The notes: a model not told the origin generated them from the sequence alone. A stretch of DNA of 64,000 nucleotides from Corbicula japonica (GCA_038501625.1 JAZAYU010000019.1:5086324-5150323); one strand, 5' to 3'. Shown: positions 1-11,334, counted from the stretch's first letter. Made by a program: numbers and translations.

Positions 1-50
1 TTAACTTTTATATTTAGATAGTGAACTTATATTTGCAAAATTCATTACAG

Positions 51-224
51 GGACTTCGATATTATGTATCTCATAGATGAGAAATTCCATCTTGCTGGTT
101 AAATGGCAATACAGGCTGACATCATTACTCCACCACCAACTTAAGTTTCCTGGATATGGAATGAAAATGCAGTTTACACATACACAACTGTGCAGAGCAG
201 AAAATCAACTGTCACTGTCATAAG
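51..224 (+). other. Candidate untranslated or terminal exon of a spliced transcript
   Basis: The segment is preceded by an acceptor-like TTCATTACAG and followed by a strong donor, TAAG|GTATGT, at 221-230. All three forward frames contain stops. One frame reads 16 codons (beginning DFDIMYLIDEK) before TAA at 100-102, so it could hold the end of a coding region plus 3' UTR, or be wholly untranslated. The next candidate exon begins at 720 after ATATTTCAG. Splicing is inferred from motifs only. Confidence 0.2.
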
Positions 225-720
225 GTATGTAACAATGGAAAAAAGTTTTAATTTTATTTACATAGTGTTGTTCTTTTAGGTCATAGACATTCTAAGGTAT
301 TTTTTTTCTAATACCTTATTATTTAATTGCTAACTATGAAATCATATTATTGACACAGGTAAATGCTAATTGCAAACATATAAACAAGGTAACAATACCA
401 ATGATACTAGGATTAAAAGCTGGTATTTCACACATTTGCTTGTAATGTTAATTATCTTTAACAACATACCGTATTTATGGACAGAAAGGTAATGTTCAGA
501 AATTAATCTTTAAGAGGTAGCAGTTCAGGGACTTCAATTTAGAATTTTCTGGGCACCATTTCCCTTGTAGTCTTAAAATTTTTTTTTTATTCAACAGGCT
601 ATATACTTAGATTATTTACACAACACATTACTGCTAAATGCCTAATAATAAGGACAATTGCTATGTTAGCTGTCATGTGCATATTTTATATATTTTGCAT
701 TGATTTTTAAATATTTCAGG

Positions 721-849
721 ATGAAATCGGCCAGGCCAGACATGGTTTTCGTTTGCAGGTCTGCAACTAACCCAGAAATGGAACAGTGTCTTGAGAAAAG
801 TGCCAAATCTGAACACCTGCTTCAGACAGGCTGCCTATTCTGGGCTTGA
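721..849 (+). CDS. Candidate short coding exon, 42 codons, unknown product
   Basis: The frame opens with ATG one base after an acceptor-like ATATTTCAG and runs 42 codons to TGA. Composition is protein-like (Glu, Cys and Lys rich, for example PEMEQCLEKSAKSEHL) and more GC-rich than its flanks. AATAAA lies near 1086, giving a plausible 3' UTR of about 240 bases. With 51-224 it would form an exon pair around a GTATGT...TTTCAG intron (225-719). I recognise no family. It could be chance or part of a non-coding RNA. Confidence 0.2.
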   Translation: MKSARPDMVFVCRSATNPEMEQCLEKSAKSEHLLQTGCLFWA

Positions 850-1120
850 TCCTCGAATGATGTGGTATCAGTATGAAGAAGTAGACATATTGTGTGTGAA
901 TAGTGGTTAAAAAAGTGAATGTCCTCAGCCAACTATACCAAAAGTCTGTTGATTTCAGTGTTTCATATCTCAAAAAGGAGAAGCGTTTGATAAGCTGAAC
1001 AATATGTATTATTATATGAAATAATCTGCCTTAACAGGTGTATAATGAAAAGTTAATTTATGTAAGCAGTATTGATAAACTTCTGAATAAATTTCAAACA
1101 TTTCATTTGTCAGACAATTT

Positions 1121-1134
1121 GTTGCCATGGTAAC
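1121..1134. promoter_or_regulatory. RFX-type X-box palindrome
   Basis: GTTGCCATGGTAAC is a near-perfect inverted repeat matching the consensus bound by RFX winged-helix factors (GTTRCC, short spacer, GGYAAC). A diverged relative lies at about 1547-1559. Function is inferred from the motif alone. Confidence 0.4.
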
Positions 1135-1903
1135 TGAGCCATAATATAATGAGGTTATAAGATATAAAGGCAGAAATTTCAGTTTATATTGATTATTCTA
1201 CCAATGCATTATTTGTTATTGGACACATTTTTGCAAAATTAATCTTTCAAACATTTAGAACCTCTACCCAACACATAACAGTAGCTAATTTTATGTGCAT
1301 ATTATGTCAACTATTGTCAACTTTATAATGTAAGTTATTGTATTATCAAACAACATGCACATCATGAAACTCAGTTTCCTCCTCCACCCTGACTAGAAAA
1401 AAACATGTTGCAACATTTAGTAAAATCTGTCATGTATTGTTATATCACAATCTGATCATATTACATTAAATTTACTTTGTGCTCTAAGTTGTGTAGTTGT
1501 TGTTGTAATGACCTCATACCACTTTGAAGAAAATTATGTACAAATATCACCATGGCAACTATATAACTAGTACTAACAAGTACTAATTGTGAAACTTATT
1601 GTGACATTGCTCAGAGGATCAAACAGTATGAATATATACATAATATTTAGGTAGTATTAAAACTATTATTGGGTACAACAACTTTCACCTAAATGATTTT
1701 GTAACTTGTAATGGAGCTTTTTACATTTTGTAAACAGCTTATAGTTATAACAAAAAGTCTCTTTATTTCAAATATCAACATTTCTGTGCCTGATTTATCA
1801 ATAAACGGATAAGAAAGATAGTATGTACTAAAATACAATAATATGTTATCATTTTGGTGTCAGTTACTCGAAAAATACATGTCAAAGTTCTTTTTCCAGT
1901 TTC

Positions 1904-1917
1904 GTTGCCATGGTAAC
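1904..1917. promoter_or_regulatory. Second RFX-type X-box palindrome
   Basis: Identical 14-mer to the one at 1121, in otherwise unrelated flanks. An exact repeat of a 14-base palindrome within 800 bases of AT-rich DNA is unlikely by chance. It may mark a cis-regulatory element or the core of an old repeat. Confidence 0.4.
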
Positions 1918-2225
1918 CAAAACTTTAGTATTTTATTTTGTAAAATTAGTTAATTGATTTATATTTATGCTATTCATAGGCAATAAATAGGGACTGAAAT
2001 AATGTATTTCTTATAATTGTCACATAAATGCATCAATTTATTTGAACATATTTTGACAAAAGAAGGTTTTTTACACCACGGTGGTTTCGCAAAAAATGCT
2101 GGTTTTCAGTTAAAATAAGTCATTTTCAGAAAAAAATTGAATTGGTGTACTCCAAACTCAATAAGGTACCTGAAAATGATCATAACTCATTTTGGCCTAA
2201 AATTGCATTTTGGACCATTTTTCCC

Positions 2226-2430
2226 AGAGAGTGCCACATATAGTCAGATCTGTTATCAGTAAACAATCGGTTTTCGGTGTCATGCAACGATGTTTACGTT
2301 TGTCGGGGTTATACGATCAACCTTTTCTGGGTTGTCACGGTTAACTCATTATGTTATTTACATTGTTTGGCTAAGCGATGTCGCCGTACGGGTTCGCTCC
2401 CAAGTAGGTGCAACATCATTTTAAATTCAC
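2226..2430 (+). mobile_element. tRNA-like SINE family A, copy 1
   Basis: Shows the family order: ATAGTCAG...GTTATCAGTAAA domain, GGTGTCATGCAACGATG block, GATCAACCTTTT, a decayed box A near 2339, then box B GGTTCGCTCCC at 2391-2401 and a short tail with AACATCATTTTAAA. The left end of the family (GTGTGGCGGCCGTAAAAAG) is missing. It is directly followed by a second copy in the same orientation. Confidence 0.7.
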
Positions 2431-2444
2431 AGAATGGCTATTCG

Positions 2445-2675
2445 GGCACCGTGGCGGTCGTAAAAAGTTTTCTACTACATGTAGTCAGTTTTTTATCGGT
2501 GAATAATAGGTTTCCGGTTTTATGCAATGATGGTTACGTGTATTAGGGATATCCGATCAACCTTTTTGGGGTTGTCCCGGTTAGCTTAATAGATAGCGTA
2601 AATGGCATTGAACGTCTATGCGCTGTCGCCGTTCGTGTTCGCACGCAGTAGGTGTGATATCATTAAAATTGAAAA
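2445..2675 (+). mobile_element. tRNA-like SINE family A, copy 2
   Basis: Begins with the family left end (CCGTGGCGGTCGTAAAAAG) and keeps GATCAACCTTTTTGGGG, then TTGTCCCGGTTAGCTTAA (box A region). Box B is mutated (GTGTTCGCACGC). Head-to-tail with copy 1 but clearly diverged from it, so these are two insertions rather than a recent tandem duplication. Confidence 0.7.
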
Positions 2676-2802
2676 TTTCACGTACTCACCACGGAACGAA
2701 AACGTCTTGACAGAAACGATTCAGATGCGAATCAGGTATCATGGTTATAAGTGAGCTGAAACGAATAAAAATGCAGTTATTAAATATGAATTGTCTTTTA
2801 AT

Positions 2803-2955
2803 GTGATATTGATCATTCTGGGATTCGAACCCGTACCGTGCGGCGACAGAACCTTGTCATTTCACTCCGAACACGCTACCGGCTAAGCTTACATGCACTA
2901 CCCCGAAAACGGTACACTACTGAATTTCTACGACCGCCACACTACACAAATAGTG
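2803..2955 (-). mobile_element. tRNA-like SINE family A, internally deleted copy
   Basis: Read on the minus strand, GGGTTCGAATCCCAG near 2821-2835 is a canonical box B, and the family left end (GTGTGGCGGTCG) lies at 2932-2944. The middle block between the tRNA-like part and the GGGGAGAC domain is absent. It lies inverted to copies 1 and 2. Confidence 0.65.
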
Positions 2956-3087
2956 CTAGTGTTAATTTTGATATTGTTTATACTTGTTTCGTATGTTTCT
3001 GTTTGTGTTATTTTACTGTTGCTTATTTTTTAACCCGTTTCAGCTTCACTATCTGAATTACTTAACTTACTGTATATTATGTTTCAT

Positions 3088-3511
3088 TTATCCCTGTCAT
3101 CGTCTTCTTGCTAATTTGACTCTAGGGGCTCTAGTCTCGGTACGATCATCGAGTAATCGCCTTTGGCTTTACAATGCTATTAGTTTCTTATGTTTTATAT
3201 GTTTGCTTTTGCATGCAACATGGTTAAGCTGATTGCTGAGTTGGAGTCATTTCACATAGACAACTTATACTTGTTTGTTGATATGAGAACCTGTTGGGGC
3301 AAGTGTGAGGTTGGCGCACCCTAGAACCTGGTTTTAACACCCATTGGCATACCCCTCGGGTTCTCACTTTCGTTAATTGTTTGTAACGTCAATTTTGAAA
3401 CTGATTATTGTAATACGATGCTCTCTTTTCCTCTCTACATTTTGGCTGTGTGGGTAGACTGTGTCTGCTGGATGTGGTCATTCCTGATATGCATATTTCA
3501 CTTTTTTATGT
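3088..3511 (+). repeat. Dispersed repeat family B, near full length
   Basis: Runs from ATCCCTGTCATCGTCTTC to GATATGCATATTTCAC. Landmarks are CAAGTGTGAGGTTGG, CACCCTAGAACCTGG, TCTCACTTTCGTTAATTG and CATTCCTGATATGC. At least a dozen copies or fragments occur in the window on both strands. No open frame is conserved between copies, so it looks non-autonomous. Superfamily not recognised. Confidence 0.7.
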
Positions 3512-3869
3512 ATGGATTATATTTAATAAAGCTTCTCCGTGCGCATACTGAAAATGTTAATGCCTTGTAACAATTGAACGTTCAATTCAGTCCAACCTCT
3601 GTAAAGTAATCAAATATGATCATGCGAGTACAAACCAGTGCGTCAATTCTTGACAGTTTTCGTTGATTAAAGTTGGCCTTTTCATTCACATTCCGTTAAA
3701 TCGATACCTTGTCTCTAAAATTTGGCTCATTGCACAATGTCCATACATCTGACAGGCATTAGATATACAATTTACCAGTCGCTTTTTTAAGTATGTTGAG
3801 TAGGAAAGAGGTTAAGAAGTATATATAACAACGTTTTATAAAATGTTAACAATGATGGTTTTGAACACT

Positions 3870-4036
3870 GTATTTCGCGGAGACTCATTTTCGCGCAAAA
3901 CCCGCGAGCATAAACAGCGACATAGGCGAAATAAAACCCGCACAAAATACATGCATGATTGCTGGGATTTAAATTCGAGCATTAACCCTATCGCGAAATA
4001 CGCGATATTAAAACCCGCGCAAAATATACCGGGATG
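3870..4036. repeat. Family G (CGCGAAA) repeat
   Basis: Rich in CGCGGAGA, TTTTCGCGCAAAACCCGCG, GGCGAAATAAAACCCGC, ATCGCGAAATACGCG and ATTAAAACCCGCGC. The same vocabulary recurs at about 31738, 34640, 38270, 42040, 60715 and 63050. CpG-rich islands of this kind in AT-rich DNA look like short non-autonomous elements. Confidence 0.55.
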
Positions 4037-4789
4037 ATTTGTATTTACTGGACAATCAGTTTACCGGGCAAACATTATATTTGTAGAATAAACACTCTAT
4101 TTTTGATCGGATTCGGGAACATTTACGCCCGAATAATGCAAACACCTTTTGCTTCCATGTTCATACCAACAACGTCGAAGTCGGTTATTTTTCATGTATA
4201 ATAATTAAAGCGTTACTGCATGTCCTTTTGTTTACAATGAGATTTAATGAATACGTCACATAGGGATTAATCGTAACTGCGCATGCGTCAATCAAGAGTC
4301 ACAGTAATGGTACCACAGTATAATAATGTTTCTTTGTATAACTGGTTATAGATAAGAAGACATTTACGGGATACTATGTTTGATATAACTAAGGATGATA
4401 TTATGTCAAGGGCTAATTAAATATTTTTTCCAGCAAGCAGTTATCATTAAAGAACATGGCAATACCAGATCATATAAAATTTGCAAAACTATGTGCTGAT
4501 CATCCATATTTATAAATAAACTTGTTTAGCACGTGACTTTCTAGTTATCGATAAAGTATTGTATCTGTTTTGTCAAAAGAAACATGATTCGCCGATTTTT
4601 TCAAAATAAAATTTGTCGTTGTGTATTTTGCCCTTAATTTTGATCAGGCGAATTCGTATAAAGTAAACAAAACTATCATCTTTAAATTAAGTTTATCTTT
4701 AAATTTGCACTTTGCACTTTTAAATGGGTTAAGTTCTCTCGTGATTTAAAAGAAATAGTGAGATTATGCGTTATATGATCTCATTTATT
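4037..4789. other. No gene or clear repeat seen
   Basis: AT-rich sequence with short chance frames only. It holds scattered AAGTAAACAAA and TTTAAATT words but no repeat family I could match elsewhere. Confidence 0.45.
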
Positions 4790-4960
4790 TTCGTGGGGTA
4801 CAAATCCTCGTGGATTTCGATTAGACCAATCGATCCACAAATTTAAAGTACACAACAAAATAAAATTTCACATTAAAATGTTTAAAACACGAAAAAAACA
4901 CGAATTTTATAACCCACGTAATGATGATTTACCAAAAACCACGAAATTATACATTTGTAT
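4790..4960. repeat. Family F (CGTGG) repeat
   Basis: Contains TTTTCGTGGGGTAC, CTCGTGGATTTCG, CGATCCACAAATTTAAAG, AACACGAAAAAAACACG, AACCCACG and ACCAAAAACCACGAAATT. These words, or their complements, define a family seen again at 11885, 48605, 49435, 50400, 55965, 61250 and 62635. Confidence 0.55.
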
Positions 4961-6085
4961 GCCAAATAAAAATGCACAATTCATTCACATTTTACATGAA
5001 ATCGCCAAACTAATTATTTACACGTATATCTATAACAACATATGCATTTGGCTCAGTAAATCCTAACCTAAATTTCATAAGCGTAAAGTTTAATAAAAAA
5101 TATAAAAAGCTCTATCCTTTTTATATCAGCAAAGCTTTTAAAAGTTATGTATAAACATGTCTCCCGACATGAGCTTATTGTTAATGCAGACATTTATTCT
5201 TGGATCTACACTTGGGACCACTTCTCACCCGATCGAATATCTCAAACATGATTCATTTCAAATAACATAGTTTGTTGTTTGAGATCATGAGATGTGCCAA
5301 AACCATTCATCCGTGACGATTGGTCGCTTACGTACCTGAATTCACCATTTTGTATGAGGGAATGTAAATAAATATTAGCACAATATTATATTATGGATTG
5401 GATAAAGACAGTCACGTGATCCTTTTTATTTAACCAAGCACGGTCGTACGGAAGAAATATGTTAATAAAATAATTTTCCTGTGATCAATACTCATTAGGA
5501 AAACTTAGCGATATCATACTATTAGTTTTTGCTGATAAACAAAAATACTAAAAACCTGTCTTATGACAGGCAAGTTTTCGATAATGTGCTTAAAACATTC
5601 AACAACAAAACTCAATCTGTAAACACATATTTTTTTAAATAAATATTCTGTTGTGCTCTGAACAAATCAAAATTATCGCGGTTGCGATCTTGGCATGTTG
5701 CAGGAAGGCCGGCCAAACCGTCGAGTTAGAACTCGCTCCAAATGTATTGATGCTGACTTAAAAAATATATGGGGCAGTTCTTGTTAACCTTAGATTTTGA
5801 AAACTGACACGATGCCACATTTTTCTTAGTTCAAAGAATCGTTGATATAAATCATTTATCTTTTTTTTTAGAGTTTCCGAACTAGTTTGCTTAGATTAAA
5901 TATTATCAATTGACATCAAATGTCTATATGATTTTCTAATCTTTTAGAACAAAATTATTTGTCCCCTTGTGATTGTGAAGAAGTCAGCAAGTACCACTCA
6001 ACCTCGTCTGAAGTACTTTTGGCTACTTAGATTTAATTTAATTGCTTGCAACATCAACGATTTTTGGAGTAGGTTGTAGTTAATT
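4961..6085. other. No gene or clear repeat seen
   Basis: Unique-looking AT-rich DNA. A minor CCGGCCAAACCG patch near 5707 stands out only by base composition. No frame over 60 codons lies here apart from a chance one overlapping the family F repeat. Confidence 0.45.
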
Positions 6086-6407
6086 TAAGAATAGACGGGA
6101 TAAAAGTCAAAGCCACCTAACACGACAAATATCATCAAACTGCTTGGTTTGATTGAGCCTGTTCATGGGTAGTAATGGAAATACGAATTACTGTCCACGT
6201 CGCCTAGTCCCGGAAGAAGCGCTACTCATTATTTATTTAAATATATGCATCGTGTTCAATGAAGTTCAAAAATGGTAAATGATAACAAGACTTATTGAGT
6301 GTATGGGGAGACTTTTTACAGCCGCCACACGGCACAAACAACGCTTCTGTGATATTTAAATAGAAAGAAAAACTATCAAAGCCAGAGAACACGACAGCGT
6401 GTCAGTG
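6086..6407 (+). repeat. Composite repeat family C
   Basis: Order: CACGACAAATATC, GGTTTGATTGAGCCTGTTC, GTAGTAATGG, TTACTGTCCACG, ATTTATTTAAATAT, CGTGTTCAATGA, then GGGGAGACTTTTTACAGCC and GCCACACGGCACAAACAACG. The last two blocks equal the left end of family A read backwards, so C and A share a terminus. A new C start (AAAGCCAGAGAACACGACA) follows at about 6379. Confidence 0.6.
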
Positions 6408-7838
6408 CTTGTTCTTGAGAACATCACTGGGTAAGTGAATTATATTAAGACTTTATTGTATATTCCAGTTTAAATGCCACCCGTAAGTTTGATCATTAGG
6501 ATCAACATCATATCTTTTATATTTGTTTTTGTATTCCATCCGCAGTGATATTGCCGGTTTATTTCTTGGTAATACCAGTTAACCAGCCATCTTTCCATAT
6601 TGGCAGTCAAGACCTTGTGACATAAAATAACTTTTGAATAAAAAACTGATATCCATGGAATCGAATAAATAGAATGTACGAAATCAGGAGCAACAAAAAA
6701 AAACACTGTCAAGCTCTGACAATAAATTGTTGAAAACAATGCCTTATTGAATTATTTTATATCCTCTCTTAGAAATAACAATGAATGGTTCTATTCAAGT
6801 CACGCGCGAAACACCAACAAGAGCACACTCGTATGCAATTTGCCCTCGAAGGCCATAATAACATTTGCCGAAAAAAGACATTTGAAAATGACTGCCTATT
6901 GCTGCAAATCAAGAGAAGAACGGAGTACATGACGTACGTTAGAATTAGAATTCCCTCCCAAATCTCTCAGAAACATCTATGGTCACGGAAACTAACTTCC
7001 CTCGCAGACAAATATGTGAGGCTGAATGTTGAAAGTGACATTTGCAGTAAAAGAACCAAATCTAAGCTAAATAATTTTTTCTAGTGATATCTTTGTTTTT
7101 TGTAACTCATTGTCATGAAATCCTTGTAGAAGATCATAAAAATTCAATATAGATCAGGCTGCAACTATAAGCAGCTGATTGGCTGAGTTTAAATACATTC
7201 TTTCAATTGATCATTCACAAACAAGGGCTTGGTCACTTTCAAATACAATATTTTCATAAACATCTTGCAGATTTAGAACTCTCAAAACAAGAGTGAAAAA
7301 TCTTTAAAAATATGAGTGCTGATGACAGTATAATAGATTTAACAAGAACATCAGACGCAATCGAACACGGCATTCAAAGTGAAAAAAATGCAGGCTCGAT
7401 TTGTGTTTTCCACGGTCTGTGCTGAGTGTAATTAATTACAATGTATGTAAAACGTACAAGTGAAATATAGAATATTTCCAAAGGAGTGCATGGAACTTGG
7501 ATGCATCTGCATGAATAATAAGAGATCTCAAGACAGCATTTTATGCAAGATTTCGAGAAGAGGCTTCGTTGGTTGACATGATAAATTTCAGATTCGTTTC
7601 AACCGACTAATTATGTCAAAAACACTATAATATCAAACTAGAATTTGGTATTTTTAATACTTTTTATTACTAAGCATATTTCCCATAACTGGTTATATAT
7701 ATATAAACAATTATGATCTTTTTCTATGAATGGGTGAGTTGAATTTTTTTTCCAGTAGGTAATTCTCATGAAGGAACATGACGATATAAAATCAGTAAAA
7801 CTGTTTGGTGATGACCGATAGTTTAATCATCATTGTCT
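6408..7838. other. No convincing gene
   Basis: Holds frames of 89 codons (minus, 6470-6739) and 99 codons (plus, 6785-7084). Neither has recognisable motifs, and both are within chance length for this composition. A family C scrap (ATGCAGGCTCGATTTGTG) lies near 7389. Confidence 0.4.
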
Positions 7839-7859
7839 GTCACGTGACTGTCACGTGAC
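7839..7859. promoter_or_regulatory. Two adjacent GTCACGTGAC E-box palindromes
   Basis: GTCACGTGAC occurs at 7839-7848 and again at 7850-7859, one base apart. This 10-mer is the CLEAR-type E-box bound by MITF/TFEB and USF bHLH-Zip factors. The doubled site may be a small tandem duplication. Regulatory use is inferred. Confidence 0.4.
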
Positions 7860-7983
7860 TGTTTAGTTATCGCTAACGTACTATAACTTCATACTTGTTT
7901 GTTTTTTGTTTTATTTAAAATATATTTTTAGATACAAACATTGACAATACAAGAAATGCACTAAAGTCATAAAGTCGTAAAGA

Positions 7984-8160
7984 TTAAAGTCATGAGACTG
8001 GTTAGAGTTTCATGAAATGCATATGCATCTTGATTAAAGTAACTAGTCTAGACTGGTTTATAGTTCATGAAATGCACGTGCATCGCAATAACAGTAATTA
8101 GAATGGTTGAAAGTTTATGAAATGCATCTTGAATAAAATAACTAGACTGGTTTATGATTA
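7984..8160 (+). repeat. Decayed tandem repeat, units of about 50 bp
   Basis: GACTGGTT, TTCATGAAATGCA, GCATCTTGA and AAGTAACTAG recur about three times (near 7996, 8050, 8102 and 8145) with small indels. An old array with no coding frame. Confidence 0.45.
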
Positions 8161-8928
8161 ATCTTATGTAATAGAATATGTTAACCAAAGTGTACAAAGA
8201 AAGCAGACAAAATTTGATGTTTTGGTTGTCATTAAAAGGATATTTTAGAAATAAAAATATGGAGATAGAAAAAATATTGTTCAGCTTTTATCTTAACTTT
8301 TATTTCAAGCACTCGGCAAAATTTTACCTTTGCTATATAAATAATAAATCATGAAATACAGCAAGTACATAGATTTACAAACATAACTTACACATTTCAA
8401 TTTATATGAAACCACCATAAAATAACCACAGAAAACACGATCGGCAAGATTACAGAGTGTAGCAGAGCGAAGAACTAAAGCATCCCCTAGATATTTACAT
8501 AGTTTCAATTGTATTTTACATTTTTGAGGTCATAATAGAAATAAATTTTGTTATAGTTGGCCACGCAGTAAGGCAAAATACTTCTTACGAATATTATTTT
8601 AGTATATTCAACGATATATTGTGTTTGATATGATTACTTCTCGCTTATTACTATTCCCAATCCACCATTCGTCATTAATTCTTTTTGTCAGATTTATTAT
8701 TTTATTTCCTGCTTTAACACCATCATTAAAGGTAAAGTCCCCGACGGACTATAAAGGAGTGGAAAGGTCGGCTGTCATGTAACACGGAATGCGATAGACA
8801 AATCGATCTATACATTATTGCCTGAGACACATTCACATGTCTAACTTTCCAGCCATACCTACAAAATGTTATCATGTTCTTTCTGACCTAACTTCTTTAA
8901 AAAAAAGAAGCTAGAGGCTCGATTGGTT
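8161..8928. other. No gene or clear repeat seen
   Basis: AT-rich. A 67-codon minus-strand frame at 8305-8508 has no recognisable features. Confidence 0.4.
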
Positions 8929-9390
8929 TCTTTTATCCATGTCATCATGTCCTTGCTGATTTGTCTCCAGGTACTCTGGTCTCGGTAAGATCATCATTGA
9001 GTACCCTCCCTTTAGCTTTTCATTGCTATAAGCTTCTTATATTTTATATGTTTGTGTGCTTTTGCATGAAACATTGTTGAGCTGATGGGTAGGTTGGAGT
9101 TATTTCATCAAGACAACTTGTAATTGGTTTGTGATATGACAACCTGTTGGGGCAAGTGTGAGGTTGGTGCACCCTGAAACCTGGTTTAAACCCCCAGTGG
9201 CAATTTGTTTTGCCACTGCCCGTTCCAAGGCGATAACCCAAAAGTTTCTTTTTTTCGTTAATTGTTTCTGGCGTCTTATTTGAATTGACATACTTAAAAC
9301 AAACATGCTCTTTCTTCCTCTCTTCATTTTCGCTGCGTGGGGTGGCTGTTTTGTGAGTGTGGCAATTCCTGATATGCATATTTCACTTGG
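8929..9390 (+). repeat. Family B, near full-length copy
   Basis: All landmarks are present: CCATGTCATCATGTCC, CTCCAGGTACTCTGGTCTC, GTTGGGGCAAGTGTGAGG, TGGTTTAAACCCCCAGTGG, GTTCCAAGGCGATAACCC, CTCTTCATTTTCGCTGCG and GATATGCATATTTCAC. The 111- and 115-codon minus-strand frames here are shadows of the repeat. Followed head-to-tail by an older copy. Confidence 0.75.
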
Positions 9391-9395
9391 TTTGT

Positions 9396-9808
9396 TTAGA
9401 TGCTCTGGTATCAGTAAGACCATCCAGTACATACACACGTGTGACATTGCGATTAGCTACATGTACTTATGTTTTTTTGTGTGTTTTTGTGCTTTTGCAT
9501 ACACCATTATATTGTCGAGTATAGTGTTTTGGAGATAACACACAATGACAACTTGTTTTGTCCTTTTAAAAAGGGCAAGCGTTTCTATATTCTAGAATCT
9601 GGTTTAAAGCCCCGAGTACAATTGTCTCTGCGACTTACCCGACCAAGGTGGTAGCCAATGTTCTCATTTTTGTTTAGTGTTTGTAGTAGTTTTTTGATAA
9701 TGATCATCGCGTAAACCCAAGCTCTATTTTCTTCTCGCCTTCTGGCTTTGTTGGGAAGCTTTGTTTTATGGATGTGGCCATTCTTAATATTCATATTGCA
9801 CTTTTTAG
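9396..9808 (+). repeat. Family B, diverged copy in tandem with the previous one
   Basis: Same order as the preceding copy but decayed: GATGCTCTGGTATCAGTAAG, CTGGTTTAAAGCCCCG, CCAAGGTGGTAGCC, TCATTTTTGTTTAGTG, GGATGTGGCCATTC and a final ATTCATATTGCAC. The divergence implies two insertions or an old duplication. Confidence 0.6.
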
Positions 9809-9832
9809 TCATTAACATTGTAACGTCCTGCA

Positions 9833-10151
9833 AATTTAAATGCTGCGGTCATATGTTTCTTTTTCATCCCGTATAACATTTTTCACGCTATGACTGGGCA
9901 AGTGGCGAAATGTGCGGGCAGTAATTAGCATAACGATAGTTAGATGGCGGAAGATATGAAATGTCAAGTGACAATAATGTTATCCCAGCAATTTATGATG
10001 GTCTCGGTGGAACCATTAGTTATTCCTACAAAAAGACATCTCCGCCTATTAAGCCTTAAATGATTGTAGCTGGGCAATACTCGTAACACTGATAGGTGTC
10101 AATCTCTTCAACAGCAATATGAGTGCACTTTATTATTGTCAGCATTAAATA
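9833..10151. other. No gene seen
   Basis: Unique-looking sequence between a family B copy and a family E element. No repeat match found within the window. Confidence 0.4.
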
Positions 10152-10374
10152 CGGGGAACGTCAAGGGAAGCGATGTCATCGGTAATATTTTTGACGTTTT
10201 AGTTGTAACTATAATTAGAAAGAACTTGCAGTTATCTATTATTTTCTCATAGCTAATTGGAAAATTCGATAGACACTCTGACAACTTAATATGATTTTTA
10301 TCGCTTAGCTTCCTATCAGCAATTCAAGAATTGACGTCAACTGTCCGAAGGAACCTTTTCCCGTAACGCGCCTC
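10152..10374 (-). mobile_element. Family E MITE, one decayed tip
   Basis: The right tip (CCTTTTCCCGTAACGCGCC, ending near 10374) is intact. The left tip (CGGGGAACGTCAAGGGAAG) is decayed. The interior keeps ATTAGAAAGAACTTGCAG, the AT-rich centre and TTGACGTCAACTGTCCGAAG. Only about 223 bp with no frame, so non-autonomous. Confidence 0.7.
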
Positions 10375-11334
10375 AAATGTGTTAGTAAGTGTGATGCTTT
10401 TAGTCGTAAACAAAATTATTTGTTTATAATATTATAAAACAGGAAGCTCTTCAACAAAATTTCTGTTTTTAGGAATACAGAAAAATCTTAATTTTAAATT
10501 AATTATGTAAATCTGTTAAAAAAATCAAAACATGATCTGATTGTTGATCAGTTAAAAAAGCTTTTAAAATATACATATGAACAACGTTTGTTTGAGATAA
10601 AATTAGTCTAGTACAGAAAAGAATGTGTAAATTTGACAAGCATTAATACAATTATATAAAAGCCTAATAAAGCTGTACAGGAAATAACTAACTGATAACA
10701 AAAAGCTGGTAACTATGTACTTGGCCAATGTGCACATGCCGATAGTCTTTCAATGGAGTACAAGACACACCAAGTCTTATGCACAATAGAATTTTGTTTC
10801 AAGCGGACTTTGTACTAACGACTGGAGTCTTGGGTTACTTTGAACATTGATCGTTACTAATGTTTAGAATTCGAACATTACATTTATTAAAACATATGAA
10901 CAAATAAGGAACATTTTGAGCGGTATATTCAGACTAATTCCAATCCACATTCTGCTGCTTCGCCAGAAAGTATGGGTTTTCCCTAAACATGAAAACAATG
11001 GAAAAAGAATTTGGACATTCAATCCGTAAAATATCAATCTTGAACTTCAGACAAGAAAAAGCAGGAAGTATATCATAGGAGCTATTGGACAATATTGGCT
11101 TGCATTTTTTGACGAGCCATCTAAAACTGTCCACAATTTCAAATGAAAATTAAGTTTAATACTTTTCAAAATCGTTTAATGTCTTATATAAGAAACTACA
11201 GAATCTCAAATGAAGGACACAGAGACGTTATTCGATGTAACATTAACAATTGAACAAAATGGTGCTAAGAATGTCCGTCTCAGAAAAGTATACATATCAG
11301 GCAAAACATTAAGGATATTTGTTTTTACCAGCCT
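10375..11334. other. No gene or clear repeat seen
   Basis: AT-rich, with only a chance 66-codon minus-strand frame at 10934-11134. Confidence 0.4.

Larger units (their letters stand above)
850..2225. other. Low-repeat AT-rich stretch, no gene seen
   Basis: No long frame and none of the dispersed families found elsewhere in the window. Its only clear structure is the recurring CCATGG-centred palindromes at 1121, about 1547 and 1904. Poly(A)-signal-like AATAAA occurs near 1086 and again near 1980. Confidence 0.5.

Noticed and set aside
6785..7084. 99-codon plus frame after ATG
   Set aside because: No motif, a weak start context, and length within chance. Kept only as a mention.
9044..9447. 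Two overlapping minus frames of 111 and 115 codons
   Set aside because: Both lie wholly in a family B repeat, and other B copies do not keep either frame open.
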